A stretch of 8,875 nucleotides of DNA from Lachnospiraceae bacterium. Lineage in GTDB: Bacteria > Bacillota > Clostridia > Lachnospirales > Lachnospiraceae. Shown in pieces: positions 1-6,613 of this stretch (position 1 is its first letter; every line of letters starts with the position of its first letter). Location: assembly GCA_900759225.1 (NCBI GenBank), contig CAAEUM010000198.1, positions 1 to 8,875 of the forward strand, written 5' to 3'. A program made the position numbers and the translations under genes. The notes under the pieces were generated by a model, which was not told the DNA's origin, ran no database searches, and saw nothing but the letters and a program-made list of their open reading frames with translations.

Positions 1-329
1 AGGTTTAAATCGCTCTGAACCTGATTCAGAGAAGAATTCTCCCCCAAAATATAATCCGGCAGCGCTTCAAAAACACAATTAAATACTTCATAGGCCTCCT
101 CTTCCCTGTAGCATCTCTGCCCTACCTGCAGCTTTACAGGCAGCGCTTCTTCCCAAAGGCCCTCCACATAAAACTCATATTCCCGCTGCCCCTGTCCCGG
201 TTCCGCCCGTTCCAGTGCATACCCCTCCTTAAGTTTCTGCCCTGCCAGAAAGCTTCCATGGGAAAGCAGACCCAGAACAAGCCCCACCCCAAAAACCTGA
301 CAAGCTCTTTTATGCCTCCCTTTCCTCAT
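1..329 (-). CDS. Unrecognised signal-anchored protein of the Tad operon (partial, C-terminus beyond the window)
   Basis: An open frame of 109 codons reaches the left edge without a stop. It starts at ATG 329-327, three bases after the stop of the F-domain gene; the GAGGTG overlapping that upstream stop can act as ribosome binding site. The tight spacing makes it the next cistron of the Tad operon. Residues 1-9 are basic (MRKGRHKRA), and about 11-29 are hydrophobic (FGVGLVLGLL core), like a signal peptide or membrane anchor without a lipobox. The rest, as far as seen, is a soluble, acidic, probably extracytoplasmic region with REYEFYVEG near 49-57 and ILGENSSL near 94-101. I do not recognise a named domain. 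It is not a TadC-type protein, because the hydrophobic F-domain pattern is absent. By position and topology it could be an envelope-facing pilus accessory factor; that is inference. Confidence 0.75.
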   Translation of the reverse strand, partial: MRKGRHKRACQVFGVGLVLGLLSHGSFLAGQKLKEGYALERAEPGQGQREYEFYVEGLWEEALPVKLQVGQRCYREEEAYEVFNCVFEALPDYILGENSSLNQVQSDLN

Positions 330-332
330 TCC

Positions 333-1118
333 CTACACCTCAATATCCAGAATATGTCTTGCCAAAAGCACTGCTGCTATGTACAAAATCAGACAGGCCG
401 TCATAATTCCCCTTCCCGCCCAGGTACTGTACATAATCTTAAAAAAGCCCGGGGAGGTAATATCTATATAAAGGATAATGGCAAATGGGATACAGTCCAT
501 GATCTTCTGTTCAAATATACGTGCTGCCGTCATGGTGTAAATTTCCTCCTGAACCTGGATTTTATCCCGTATAATGCCTGCTGTATTTCCGATTATCTCC
601 ACAAGCTCCCCGCCGCTGCGCCTGGCAGCCGCAAATACCTGGGCAAAGTTATTTACATCCTGAATATGGCTGCGCTCCCCAAATTCTTCCAAAAGCAGCT
701 CAATAGGCCGGTTCATTTTGATTCCCTGTGACAGCATCCGAAACTCTTCTGTGATCATGGAATCTGCACCGCAAAGAGTTTCCAGCTCCTTTATACTCAT
801 AGCCAGCCCATTTTCCATAGAATAACCAGCCCCAAGAAAAGAGGAAAGTATCAGGATCCCTTCCTTAAACTGCAGCGTCAGCATCCGAAGGCGCTCCTTC
901 TTTAAATCCCTGCGCTTATACAGAGGATAGGCCGCTCCAAAGGGAAAAAGAAATGCAAAGGCTGCCATGCTTCTGTAAAAGGTATAGGCAGCCAGACCGC
1001 AGACTCCCACCCCCATCAGGCCATAAGTCACCCACTCCTTAAGAGAAAGCTGATAGCTTCCATAATCACAGCCCCTCAGAACGCGTACTCCGCTTTTGTC
1101 AGGAGGCCTTGCCTTCAC
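333..1118 (-). CDS. TadB/TadC-like inner-membrane platform protein (type II secretion F family)
   Basis: This is the membrane platform on which the CpaF ATPase acts during Tad/Flp pilus assembly. Numbered from the GTG chosen here (261 residues), there are two membrane segments near 30-46 and 52-67, a cytoplasmic F domain around 83-205 with the family patterns FLGAGYSMENGL (94-105) and RRSGGELVEII (166-176), and two C-terminal membrane segments near 208-220 and 238-254. The start is uncertain. The frame stays open to ATG 1208, but that would overlap cpaF by 110 bases and add an unconserved basic tail. GTG 1118, behind GGGGAG (1137-1132), leaves a 20-base overlap, and as I recall related clostridial proteins begin just before the DYGSYQLS-like stretch. 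ATG 1202 and ATG 1169 are alternatives. Only one F-domain protein is visible here, whereas classical Tad loci carry a tadB/tadC pair. Confidence 0.85.
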   Translation of the reverse strand: MKARPPDKSGVRVLRGCDYGSYQLSLKEWVTYGLMGVGVCGLAAYTFYRSMAAFAFLFPFGAAYPLYKRRDLKKERLRMLTLQFKEGILILSSFLGAGYSMENGLAMSIKELETLCGADSMITEEFRMLSQGIKMNRPIELLLEEFGERSHIQDVNNFAQVFAAARRSGGELVEIIGNTAGIIRDKIQVQEEIYTMTAARIFEQKIMDCIPFAIILYIDITSPGFFKIMYSTWAGRGIMTACLILYIAAVLLARHILDIEV

Positions 1119-2298
1119 CTCTGCCTTTAAGCTCCCCCCTTTTTGTGAGCCTTCCTGTTTCCTTCTCATAGCTGTACAGCGTTTCCAGCTCAACTGTTCC
1201 ATGTTCATATCCCCCCACTCTTACGATTGACAGCACCTTCCTGGTTCCATCCTTAAGCCGTCCCAGCTGGATGATCACATCAATAGCCGAAGCAATCTGC
1301 CTGCCAATGGCCTCCAAGGGAAGAGCCGCCCCCATAAGCACCATGGTTTCCAGCCTGCTTATCATATCAGCAGGACTATTGGCATGACCGGTAGACAGAG
1401 AGCCCGGATGTCCTGTATTCATAGCCTGAAGCATGTCCAGAGCTTCCTTTCCCCTCACCTCTCCCACAATAATCCGGTCCGGGTTCATGCGCAGGGAAGC
1501 CTTAATTAACTGACTCATAGTAATCTCCCCCTCCCCCTCTGTGTTGGCATTCCTGGTTTCCAGACGCACCAGATTGGGAATCTGCGTAATCTGGAGCTCT
1601 GCTGAATCTTCAATGGTAATGACACGTTCCCTGGCTGGTATAAAAGAAGAAAGCGCATTGAGAAAGGTTGTCTTTCCTGAATTTGTTCCTCCGCTTATAA
1701 AGAGATTATATTTTTCCTCCACTAGCTGCTGCAGAAACCCTGCTGTTTCCTCCGTCAGAGAATCATAGGAAATCAGCTTTTCCATGGTAATGGGCTCCGG
1801 AAATTTTCGTATTGTCACTACAGGCCCGTCAAGGGCCACTGGCGGAAGTACCACATGGACCCGGGAGCCGTCCTCCAGCCGGGCATCTACAATAGGAGAT
1901 GATGCATTTACCGTCCGGTTTACCCTTCCTACAATCTGCTGTATCAAATCCTCCAGCTGCTCCTGGCTCTCAAATTTCCGGTTCCATCGCACAAGCTCAC
2001 CCTTTTTCTCAATAAAAATCCGACCGGAACCATTTACCATAATCTCCGTTATCTGCTTATCATCCAAAAGCTCCTGTAAAATATCCAGCCTGCGAAAACT
2101 GTCATAAAGGCTGCCCCGAAGCCAAATCCGTTCTTTTAATGAAAGATACTGCTCCTTCCCTTTCTGTCTGATCACTTGATCAATCTGGCAAAGAAGCTCC
2201 TCATCCTCCATATGCCGGTTTTCCTGCAGTATCTCCACCAGCTGCGCCCGCAGCTGGGCGCGGATTCCCTCCCTCTCTATTCCCCTTTTTTCTTCCAT
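1099..2298 (-). CDS. cpaF: TadA/CpaF-family secretion ATPase of the Tad pilus
   Basis: This is the cytoplasmic hexameric ATPase that drives Flp/Tad pilus assembly. The 399-residue protein has the usual CpaF build: a helical N-terminal region (about 1-75), a linker/PAS-like domain with EIMVNGSGRIFIE (85-97), then the RecA-like core. Walker A is GGTNSGKTT (203-211, K209), the acidic Asp box is TIEDSAEL (228-235), Walker B is RIIVGEVRG (275-283, E280), and the His box is GHPGSLSTGHANS (296-308). All catalytic motifs are intact. The ATG is set by GGAGG seven bases upstream, which overlaps the end of the preceding tadZ-like gene; only three bases separate that stop from this start, so the two are probably translationally coupled. 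Related type II and type IV secretion ATPases are less likely, because the neighbours (F-domain protein, TadZ, A24 peptidase) are those of Tad loci. Confidence 0.95.
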   Translation of the reverse strand: MEEKRGIEREGIRAQLRAQLVEILQENRHMEDEELLCQIDQVIRQKGKEQYLSLKERIWLRGSLYDSFRRLDILQELLDDKQITEIMVNGSGRIFIEKKGELVRWNRKFESQEQLEDLIQQIVGRVNRTVNASSPIVDARLEDGSRVHVVLPPVALDGPVVTIRKFPEPITMEKLISYDSLTEETAGFLQQLVEEKYNLFISGGTNSGKTTFLNALSSFIPARERVITIEDSAELQITQIPNLVRLETRNANTEGEGEITMSQLIKASLRMNPDRIIVGEVRGKEALDMLQAMNTGHPGSLSTGHANSPADMISRLETMVLMGAALPLEAIGRQIASAIDVIIQLGRLKDGTRKVLSIVRVGGYEHGTVELETLYSYEKETGRLTKRGELKGRGEGKAS

Positions 2299-2301
2299 CT
2301 A

Positions 2302-3297
2302 TCACCCTCCGCTTCCCAAAAGATGCCTTACATAATCTCCAAGCTCGCTCCATAAAAGCTGCTCTAAATAATTCTCCCTGGAAATCGTCAGCCTTCCGCA
2401 AGGCAACTTTACCTTTTGTATCTTTTCCCTGAGTGCTCCCCGTCCTGCCATCACCAGATACTCCTCAAATTCCTCCAGCTTTGCCAAAGAAATACAGTCA
2501 TCCTTTACAGGCATGTAAATAATGTCACAGGCTGCCAAAAGCTCCGCTGCCCCCCGTCCGGTATTCCCCACATCCACCACAAGACGGTCATAACCGCTTT
2601 CCCTGGATATACGTTCCAGAAAGCCTGCCAGCTCCTGAGGCTCCAACTGACTTAAATCCTCCCCATAGCAGACCGGCGCTATGTAATCCAGACTGCCCCA
2701 GCTGTAAACCATAGACTTTAATTTCATCCAGCTGAAATCCTCCTGACGATACAGATAAAGTACATCCGACAAATCTGTACTGCATTCCTGGCATAAAAGC
2801 TTCCTCAGTCCGGAATATTCCTCCAGACTGATATACAGTACAGACAATTCCTTTGATAATACCTGCCCCATCGTCAGGGCCAGCGCCGTTTTCTGACACC
2901 GGTTAACCGGGGAATAAATCCCTATAACAAACGCTTTTTTTCCAAGAAGGGCCAGCCCCGGCTCCACCGTATAACTGCAGTAGCTTTCCATTACCTCCCG
3001 CATAATACAGTCACCGGACTGATACTTATAAACAGCTGCCGGTTCATCCTTTTTATCAATGAATTCCCCCTCACACAGCATAATGACTGCCTTTGCCTTC
3101 ACTCCTGCCGTCTTGCTTCTGGATGCCTCGCTTACCAGCAAGATCTCGATCTCATGCTCTCTGCTATAATGCTCCAGCTGTTCTAAGCTGGTAAATGCCA
3201 TAGCCGTAAAAGGAAAATTTCCTTTTTGATTTACATAATCCGCCAACCTGGCTCCATAAAGCGGATTCTCATCATATACCGCCATCATTTTTATCAT
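2302..3297 (-). CDS. TadZ/CpaE-like protein with receiver-like domain and degenerate MinD/ParA ATPase fold
   Basis: TadZ/CpaE proteins are peripheral membrane ParA/MinD relatives that locate the Tad machine in the cell. The 331-residue frame matches the two-domain plan. Residues 1-105 resemble a response-regulator receiver (VYDENPLYGARLADY at 7-21), but the usual phospho-acceptor position after the third strand is serine (ILLVSE, 52-57). Residues 120-331 follow the MinD fold: VIGIYSP then NRCQKTALA at the P-loop (K136, T137), LYISLEE (154-160) at switch I, and DRLVVDVGN (237-245) with D242 at Walker B. The P-loop glycines and the signature lysine of the deviant Walker A motif are lost, so ATP hydrolysis is doubtful. 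Atypical ATPase domains are known in clostridial TadZ. The gene lies 36 bases after the prepilin peptidase gene and three before cpaF. The ribosome binding site is a weak G-run (near 3308-3313), so ATG 3288 or 3285 are possible starts. Confidence 0.83.
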   Translation of the reverse strand: MIKMMAVYDENPLYGARLADYVNQKGNFPFTAMAFTSLEQLEHYSREHEIEILLVSEASRSKTAGVKAKAVIMLCEGEFIDKKDEPAAVYKYQSGDCIMREVMESYCSYTVEPGLALLGKKAFVIGIYSPVNRCQKTALALTMGQVLSKELSVLYISLEEYSGLRKLLCQECSTDLSDVLYLYRQEDFSWMKLKSMVYSWGSLDYIAPVCYGEDLSQLEPQELAGFLERISRESGYDRLVVDVGNTGRGAAELLAACDIIYMPVKDDCISLAKLEEFEEYLVMAGRGALREKIQKVKLPCGRLTISRENYLEQLLWSELGDYVRHLLGSGG

Positions 3298-3333
3298 AAA
3301 ACTGCCGCCCCCCTATTCTGTTTTAACCGCTTT

Positions 3334-3894
3334 CTACCATCCGCCTGCTGATGCAATCAATGCTCCAAGGCAGAAGCAGGCTCCCAGCGGGATTACACAT
3401 CCACAGCCGTCCCGGCTTTTGTCATAATACAAACCAATTTCCTGTTCCTGGATCATTTTCCTGATATAAGAGAAAAAATAAAGAAAACGCTGACAGATAC
3501 TGCCCTGACGCAGCATCCGTATAAGGGCAAGAACTGCCCCTATGATAAAACCAATTCCAACTGCAGCTGCCCCGGAAGTTCCCTTCCAGGCAACTAAAAG
3601 TGCAATTATCTTTACATCACCTGCACCTGTCATTCCCAAAGAGAAAAATGGAAATGCAGCCGCCGCCGACAGCAAAAGCCCGACAATAAAATCAACTGCA
3701 CGCCCGGATATCACACTTTCTAAAAATACAGCCGCCAGCCCCGCAAGAACCGCCCAATTAGGTATGCGGTATCTTACTGTATCTTCAACCGCGCAGACAG
3801 CCAGCATAGCCCAAATAAATACACGTAAATAAACGAAAGCAAACCACCTCCTGGTAACTTTGAAGCAAAACCTACTGTCAGCAATACTGACCAT
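3334..3894 (-). CDS. A24-family prepilin peptidase (TadV/CpaA-like), start uncertain
   Basis: This membrane aspartyl protease removes the leader of Flp-type prepilins. Both catalytic aspartates are present in the expected contexts: VEDTVRYRIPNW just after the first membrane helix, and GMTGAGDVKIIA (the GxGD motif) after the third. The C-terminal segment (IPLGACFCLGALI) also fits the family. There is no N-methyltransferase domain, as in short Tad/archaeal-type peptidases. The frame is open back to ATG 4062, but that codon lies upstream of a sigma-A promoter (3998-4026), so it cannot be the start for that transcript. ATG 3894, just behind GGAGAA, is the best canonical start between the promoter and the catalytic core (186 residues). 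ATG 3807 would cut the first membrane helix. A stronger AGGAGG at 3852-3847 has no in-frame ATG, GTG or TTG at a normal distance. It is the first gene of the Tad operon. Confidence 0.8.
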   Translation of the reverse strand: MVSIADSRFCFKVTRRWFAFVYLRVFIWAMLAVCAVEDTVRYRIPNWAVLAGLAAVFLESVISGRAVDFIVGLLLSAAAAFPFFSLGMTGAGDVKIIALLVAWKGTSGAAAVGIGFIIGAVLALIRMLRQGSICQRFLYFFSYIRKMIQEQEIGLYYDKSRDGCGCVIPLGACFCLGALIASAGGW

Positions 3895-3964
3895 TTCTCC
3901 AAATAATGATAACTGAATCGGAATTTTCCACCTGATACAGGCAGTGATAAAAACTGAAAACAAT

Positions 3965-3982
3965 AGCAGATAGAAATCTGCT
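3965..3982 (-). other. Small stem-loop in the leader of the Tad operon mRNA
   Basis: AGCAGAT and ATCTGCT form a perfect 7-bp stem around a 4-base loop, about 10 bases after the predicted transcription start. It is followed by an interrupted T-rich stretch. It may stabilise the 5' end of the message or act as a weak attenuator; its role is not known. Confidence 0.4.
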
Positions 3983-3997
3983 GATGAATGTTGTTTT

Positions 3998-4026
3998 ATT
4001 ATGACGGATTTTACGAAAAAAGTCAA
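3998..4026 (-). promoter_or_regulatory. Sigma-A promoter of the Tad operon
   Basis: On the minus strand TTGACT (4026-4021) is followed after exactly 17 bases by CATAAT (4003-3998); each box differs from consensus at one position. Transcription would begin near 3991, giving a leader of about 97 bases before ATG 3894. No other promoter this good is seen upstream of the prepilin peptidase gene. Confidence 0.72.
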
Positions 4027-4089
4027 GGGTGATTTTTTAAGATTTTTGCATATATAAGCCATTTAGTAACAGTTCAGCCAGGGGCATCT

Positions 4090-4116
4090 TCTTAGTGCGG
4101 CTGCACCGCACTAAGA
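4090..4116. repeat. Inverted repeat 1: 11-bp perfect stem, 5-base loop
   Basis: TCTTAGTGCGG (4090-4100) and CCGCACTAAGA (4106-4116) are exact reverse complements around CTGCA. No T-run follows on either strand, so it is unlikely to be an intrinsic terminator. It is the first of three adjoining hairpins between divergent genes. Confidence 0.8.
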
Positions 4117-4119
4117 CGC

Positions 4120-4137
4120 ATCGGATCTCCATCCGAT
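4120..4137. repeat. Inverted repeat 2: 7-bp perfect stem, 4-base loop
   Basis: ATCGGAT (4120-4126) and ATCCGAT (4131-4137) pair around CTCC. The element starts three bases after inverted repeat 1 and ends two bases before inverted repeat 3. The close packing suggests that the three belong to one unit. Confidence 0.75.
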
Positions 4138-4139
4138 AT

Positions 4140-4200
4140 GAAAATTGATGTAAAAATCCACTTACAAGCAAGCTTAACGTGAATTTTTACATCAATTTTC
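4140..4200. repeat. Inverted repeat 3: long AT-rich palindrome with 22-base arms
   Basis: The arms 4140-4161 and 4179-4200 are reverse complements with a single mismatch (C4158 opposite A4182), around a 17-base centre holding AAGCTT. The outer 18 bp are perfect and AT-rich (GAAAATTGATGTAAAAAT). Neither neighbouring gene is transcribed towards it, so a terminator role is not expected. It could be an end-joined repeat remnant, a regulatory cruciform or protein site, or part of a structured RNA. Confidence 0.8.
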
Positions 4201-4250
4201 CCGCCCTCTCAACTGTTACATTAATAATTCAGATATTTCTCCATTTTCTA

Positions 4251-4279
4251 TTGAATAATCCGAAAAAATGTCCTAAAAT
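4251..4279 (+). promoter_or_regulatory. Sigma-A promoter of the rubrerythrin gene
   Basis: TTGAAT (4251-4256) and TAAAAT (4274-4279) are separated by 17 bases, which places the transcription start near 4286 and leaves a short leader before the GGAGG (4309-4313) ribosome binding site. I see no clear PerR-type palindrome over the promoter. Confidence 0.6.
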
Positions 4280-4320
4280 AGAATACGTAGGCAATGGCAA
4301 CGCAAAACGGAGGTTAAAAT

Positions 4321-4860
4321 ATGACGTCAAAATACGCAGGTACAAAAACAGAACAGAACTTAAAGGACGCTTTTTCCGGTGAATCCCAGGCACGCAATAA
4401 GTATACATACTATGCATCTGCCGCAAAAAAAGCCGGATATGAGCAGATGGCTGCTCTGTACCTTGAAACTGCAGACCAGGAAAAAGAGCATGCCAAGATG
4501 TGGTTTAAAGAGCTCCATGGCATTGGGACACCGGAAGAAAATCTGGCAGACGCTGCTGCTGGAGAAAATTATGAGTGGACCGATATGTACGCCCGTATGG
4601 CCCGGGAAGCCAGAGAAGAGGGCTTTGAGGAGCTTGCTGTAAAATTCGAGCTGGTCGCAAAGGTGGAGGCTGCTCATGAAAAGAGATACTTACAGCTTTT
4701 AAACAACCTGAAAAATGATAAAACATTTAAGGGAGATGCTCCTTTAGGCTGGAAATGCCGTAACTGCGGCTATATCCATGAGGGACTGGAAGCCCCTGAT
4801 CTATGTCCCTGCTGTGCTCATCCAAAGGCTTACTTTGAGCGCATGACGGTAAATTATTAA
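4321..4860 (+). CDS. rbr: Rubrerythrin (diiron peroxidase with C-terminal rubredoxin domain)
   Basis: Rubrerythrin reduces hydrogen peroxide to water in the cytoplasm of anaerobes, with electrons from NAD(P)H through rubredoxin-type partners. The 179-residue protein has the standard two domains. Residues 1-135 form the ferritin-like four-helix bundle with diiron ligands at E21 (SGESQARN), E54/H57 (EKEH), the glutamates of AREAREEGF (about E96/E99) and E116/H119 (VEAAH). Residues 143-179 form a rubredoxin centre with C146, C149, C162 and C165 (CRNCGY and [11 protein letters not shown]). C164 is an extra cysteine between the last two ligands, where valine, alanine or similar is more usual. GGAGG lies seven bases before the ATG. 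The gene is alone on its transcript, with its own promoter and a hairpin behind it, and is divergent from the Tad operon. Oxidative stress control is likely from the family but not shown by a recognisable operator. Confidence 0.97.
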   Translation: MTSKYAGTKTEQNLKDAFSGESQARNKYTYYASAAKKAGYEQMAALYLETADQEKEHAKMWFKELHGIGTPEENLADAAAGENYEWTDMYARMAREAREEGFEELAVKFELVAKVEAAHEKRYLQLLNNLKNDKTFKGDAPLGWKCRNCGYIHEGLEAPDLCPCCAHPKAYFERMTVNY

Positions 4861-4890
4861 TTCCTCTGCTTTTAACTGTAGATCACAAGC

Positions 4891-4922
4891 AGCGGCTAGG
4901 CACAAAACCATGCCTGGCCGCT
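4891..4922 (+). terminator. Rho-independent-type hairpin after rubrerythrin
   Basis: AGCGGCTAGGCA (4891-4902) pairs with TGCCTGGCCGCT (4911-4922) over 12 bp with one G-T wobble, around an 8-base loop. An imperfect T-rich tail (TATCTCATTTTCTCT) follows on the plus strand, 30 bases after the rubrerythrin stop. The same hairpin lies 19 bases beyond the rpiB stop on the other strand, but with no T-run there. It therefore probably ends mainly the rubrerythrin message. Confidence 0.65.
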
Positions 4923-4941
4923 TATCTCATTTTCTCTGTTC

Positions 4942-5385
4942 TCAATCCCTATTCTCAATATCCATAATCATCTGAACCCGGCGCTCATGGCGGCCGCCTT
5001 CAAACTGGGCATCCAGCCATGCCTCTGTGATCATCTTTGCAAGCTCGCTGCCTACAACCCTTGCCCCGAATGCCAGGATATTGGTGTTGTTGTGCATTCT
5101 GGAAAGCTTTGCAGTATAAGGGTCGCTGCAGACACATGCGCGGACTCCCTTTACCTTATTGGCTGCAAGGGAAATCCCTACGCCTGTACCGCAGATGAGG
5201 ATCCCTAAATCTGCCTCTCCCGAAGCAACTGCGCGGCCTACCTTTTCCCCGTATACAGGATAATCACAGCTTTCGCTGGAATTGGTTCCAAAATCCTCTA
5301 CCTCGTAGCCCTTACTCTCCACAAATTCCTTAATGATGTTCTTTAACTCCACTGCGGAATGGTCATTTCCCATTGCTATTTTCAT
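4942..5385 (-). CDS. rpiB: Ribose-5-phosphate isomerase B
   Basis: The RpiB/LacAB-family enzyme interconverts ribose 5-phosphate and ribulose 5-phosphate in the non-oxidative pentose phosphate pathway. The 147-residue protein is full length for the family. It shows the sugar-phosphate site GNDHSA (6-11), the catalytic cysteine in ICGTGVGISLAANK (C65 in 64-77), the CSDPYTAKLSRMHNNTNILAFGAR segment (86-109, with the ring-opening histidine H98), and GGRHERRV (130-137). The single cysteine-type active site and length favour RpiB over a LacA or LacB galactose-6-phosphate isomerase subunit, although a related sugar such as allose 6-phosphate cannot be excluded. AGGGAG stands nine bases before the ATG. 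It follows aroC by 80 bases with no clear terminator, so it is probably the last gene of the lactonase-aroC-rpiB operon. Confidence 0.95.
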   Translation of the reverse strand: MKIAMGNDHSAVELKNIIKEFVESKGYEVEDFGTNSSESCDYPVYGEKVGRAVASGEADLGILICGTGVGISLAANKVKGVRACVCSDPYTAKLSRMHNNTNILAFGARVVGSELAKMITEAWLDAQFEGGRHERRVQMIMDIENRD

Positions 5386-5465
5386 TGCTAAAAACTCCCT
5401 TTCTATTTTTAAATTTACAATACCAGAGCGTATTTTACCCCTTCTGGCATCAGATTACTCTGCCC

Positions 5466-6602
5466 TCATTTCACTCCAAAAAAGAAATTCTGGATCCGGT
5501 CAAGCCTGGAGGACATGGATAAAATCAGCATATCCAGAACCGTTAAAGCCGCCATGGTTTCCACGACCACCACTGCCCTGGGCACAATGATCGGATCATG
5601 ACGCCCCTTAATAGAAAGCTCTGTCTCCTTTCCATCCCGGGTCACTGTCTGCTGAGGCCTTGAAATAGACGGGGTGGGCTTAAATGCCGCACGGAATACA
5701 AGATCGCTTCCGTCACTGATCCCTCCCAGCACACCACCGGAATGATTTGTCATTTTCGCGATCCGCTTATTAAACAAAAGGCCGCCGCCTTCACACTGGT
5801 CTGTGAGGCCAAATGTATCATTATTTTCAGAGCCCAGGGCCCTGGCTGCCTCAAAGCCATCCCCCATTTCAAAGCCCTTTACCGCCCCGATTGACAGGAT
5901 CGCCTTTGCAAGATCAGCGTCCAGCTTATCAAATACAGGCTCCCCAATTCCTGCTGGAAGCCCTTTGATCACGCACTCTACCACGCCGCCGCAGGAATCC
6001 TGCCGGGCCATAACCTGCTCCAGATAGCGTTCCGCCTCCTCTGCAGCCTTGGCATCCGGCATATACAGCCGGTTATTCCAGATTTCCAGCCAGTTAAAGC
6101 GTTCCCTGGATATTTCCACAGGCCCTATGCTCTTTGTATAGGCCTGCATTTTAATATCAAGGCTTTCCAGGATCTTCTCCGCCACTGCCCCTGCAGCTAC
6201 CCGGCCAATGGTTTCCCTGCCTGAAGAACGTCCGCCGCCCCGGTAATCCCTGAAACCATACTTTTTATCAAAAGTATAATCTGCATGGCCCGGACGATAC
6301 GTATCCATAATATTGCTGTAATCATGAGAACGCTGGTCCGTATTGCGGATCTCCAGGGAAATGGGCGTTCCCGTTGTCTTTCCCTCAAAAACCCCTGAGA
6401 GTATTTCCACCTGATCCCCTTCGCTTCGGGCTGTAGTGAATTTACTCTGACCCGGCTTTCTCCGGTCTAAATATTCCTGGATATCCGCTTCACAAAGGGG
6501 AAGTCCTGCAGGACAGCCGTCAATTACAGCTCCAACCGCCTTCCCATGAGATTCCCCCCATGTTGTTACCTTAAAAACTGTTCCAAATGTTGAGCCAGCC
6601 AT
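5466..6602 (-). CDS. aroC: Chorismate synthase
   Basis: AroC converts 5-enolpyruvylshikimate 3-phosphate to chorismate with reduced FMN, the last step before the aromatic amino acid branches. The 378-residue protein is of normal length and carries all family signatures: GESHG (16-20), RPGHADYT (103-110), GGGRSSGRETIGRVAAGA (122-139), HSGGVLGGISDGSD (287-300), KPTPSISRPQ (308-317) and GRHDP (333-337). The position after GGGRSS is glycine, where alanine is usual. The start is fixed by GGGGAGG ending five bases before the ATG. No separate FMN reductase domain is fused, so it is the monofunctional type. It begins 11 bases after the lactonase gene, which points to co-transcription. It is not next to other aro genes here, so it is separated from a shikimate cluster, at least in this window. 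Confidence 0.98.
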   Translation of the reverse strand: MAGSTFGTVFKVTTWGESHGKAVGAVIDGCPAGLPLCEADIQEYLDRRKPGQSKFTTARSEGDQVEILSGVFEGKTTGTPISLEIRNTDQRSHDYSNIMDTYRPGHADYTFDKKYGFRDYRGGGRSSGRETIGRVAAGAVAEKILESLDIKMQAYTKSIGPVEISRERFNWLEIWNNRLYMPDAKAAEEAERYLEQVMARQDSCGGVVECVIKGLPAGIGEPVFDKLDADLAKAILSIGAVKGFEMGDGFEAARALGSENNDTFGLTDQCEGGGLLFNKRIAKMTNHSGGVLGGISDGSDLVFRAAFKPTPSISRPQQTVTRDGKETELSIKGRHDPIIVPRAVVVVETMAALTVLDMLILSMSSRLDRIQNFFFGVK

Positions 6603-6613
6603 GTGTACCTCCC

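Noticed and set aside
258..731. Plus-strand open frame of 157 codons opposite the Tad platform gene
   Set aside because: It has no ribosome binding site or recognisable domain and lies antisense to well-supported genes; it is a shadow of their codon pattern.
2588..2899. Glycine-rich minus-strand frame inside the tadZ-like gene
   Set aside because: It is an alternative frame of the same strand with no ribosome binding site, and it is explained by the real gene.
4090..4200. CRISPR array or tandem terminators
   Set aside because: The three hairpins differ in sequence and length, there are no equal spacers, and none is followed by a T-run.
4200..4256. Possible PerR box (TTAATAATT-like) ahead of rubrerythrin
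   Set aside because: The match to the PerR palindrome is poor and the region is AT-rich, so an operator cannot be supported.
5386..5465. Separate promoter or terminator between aroC and rpiB
   Set aside because: There is a TAAAAT-like box and a weak CCAGA/TCTGG pairing, but no matching -35 box and no T-run after a stable stem.
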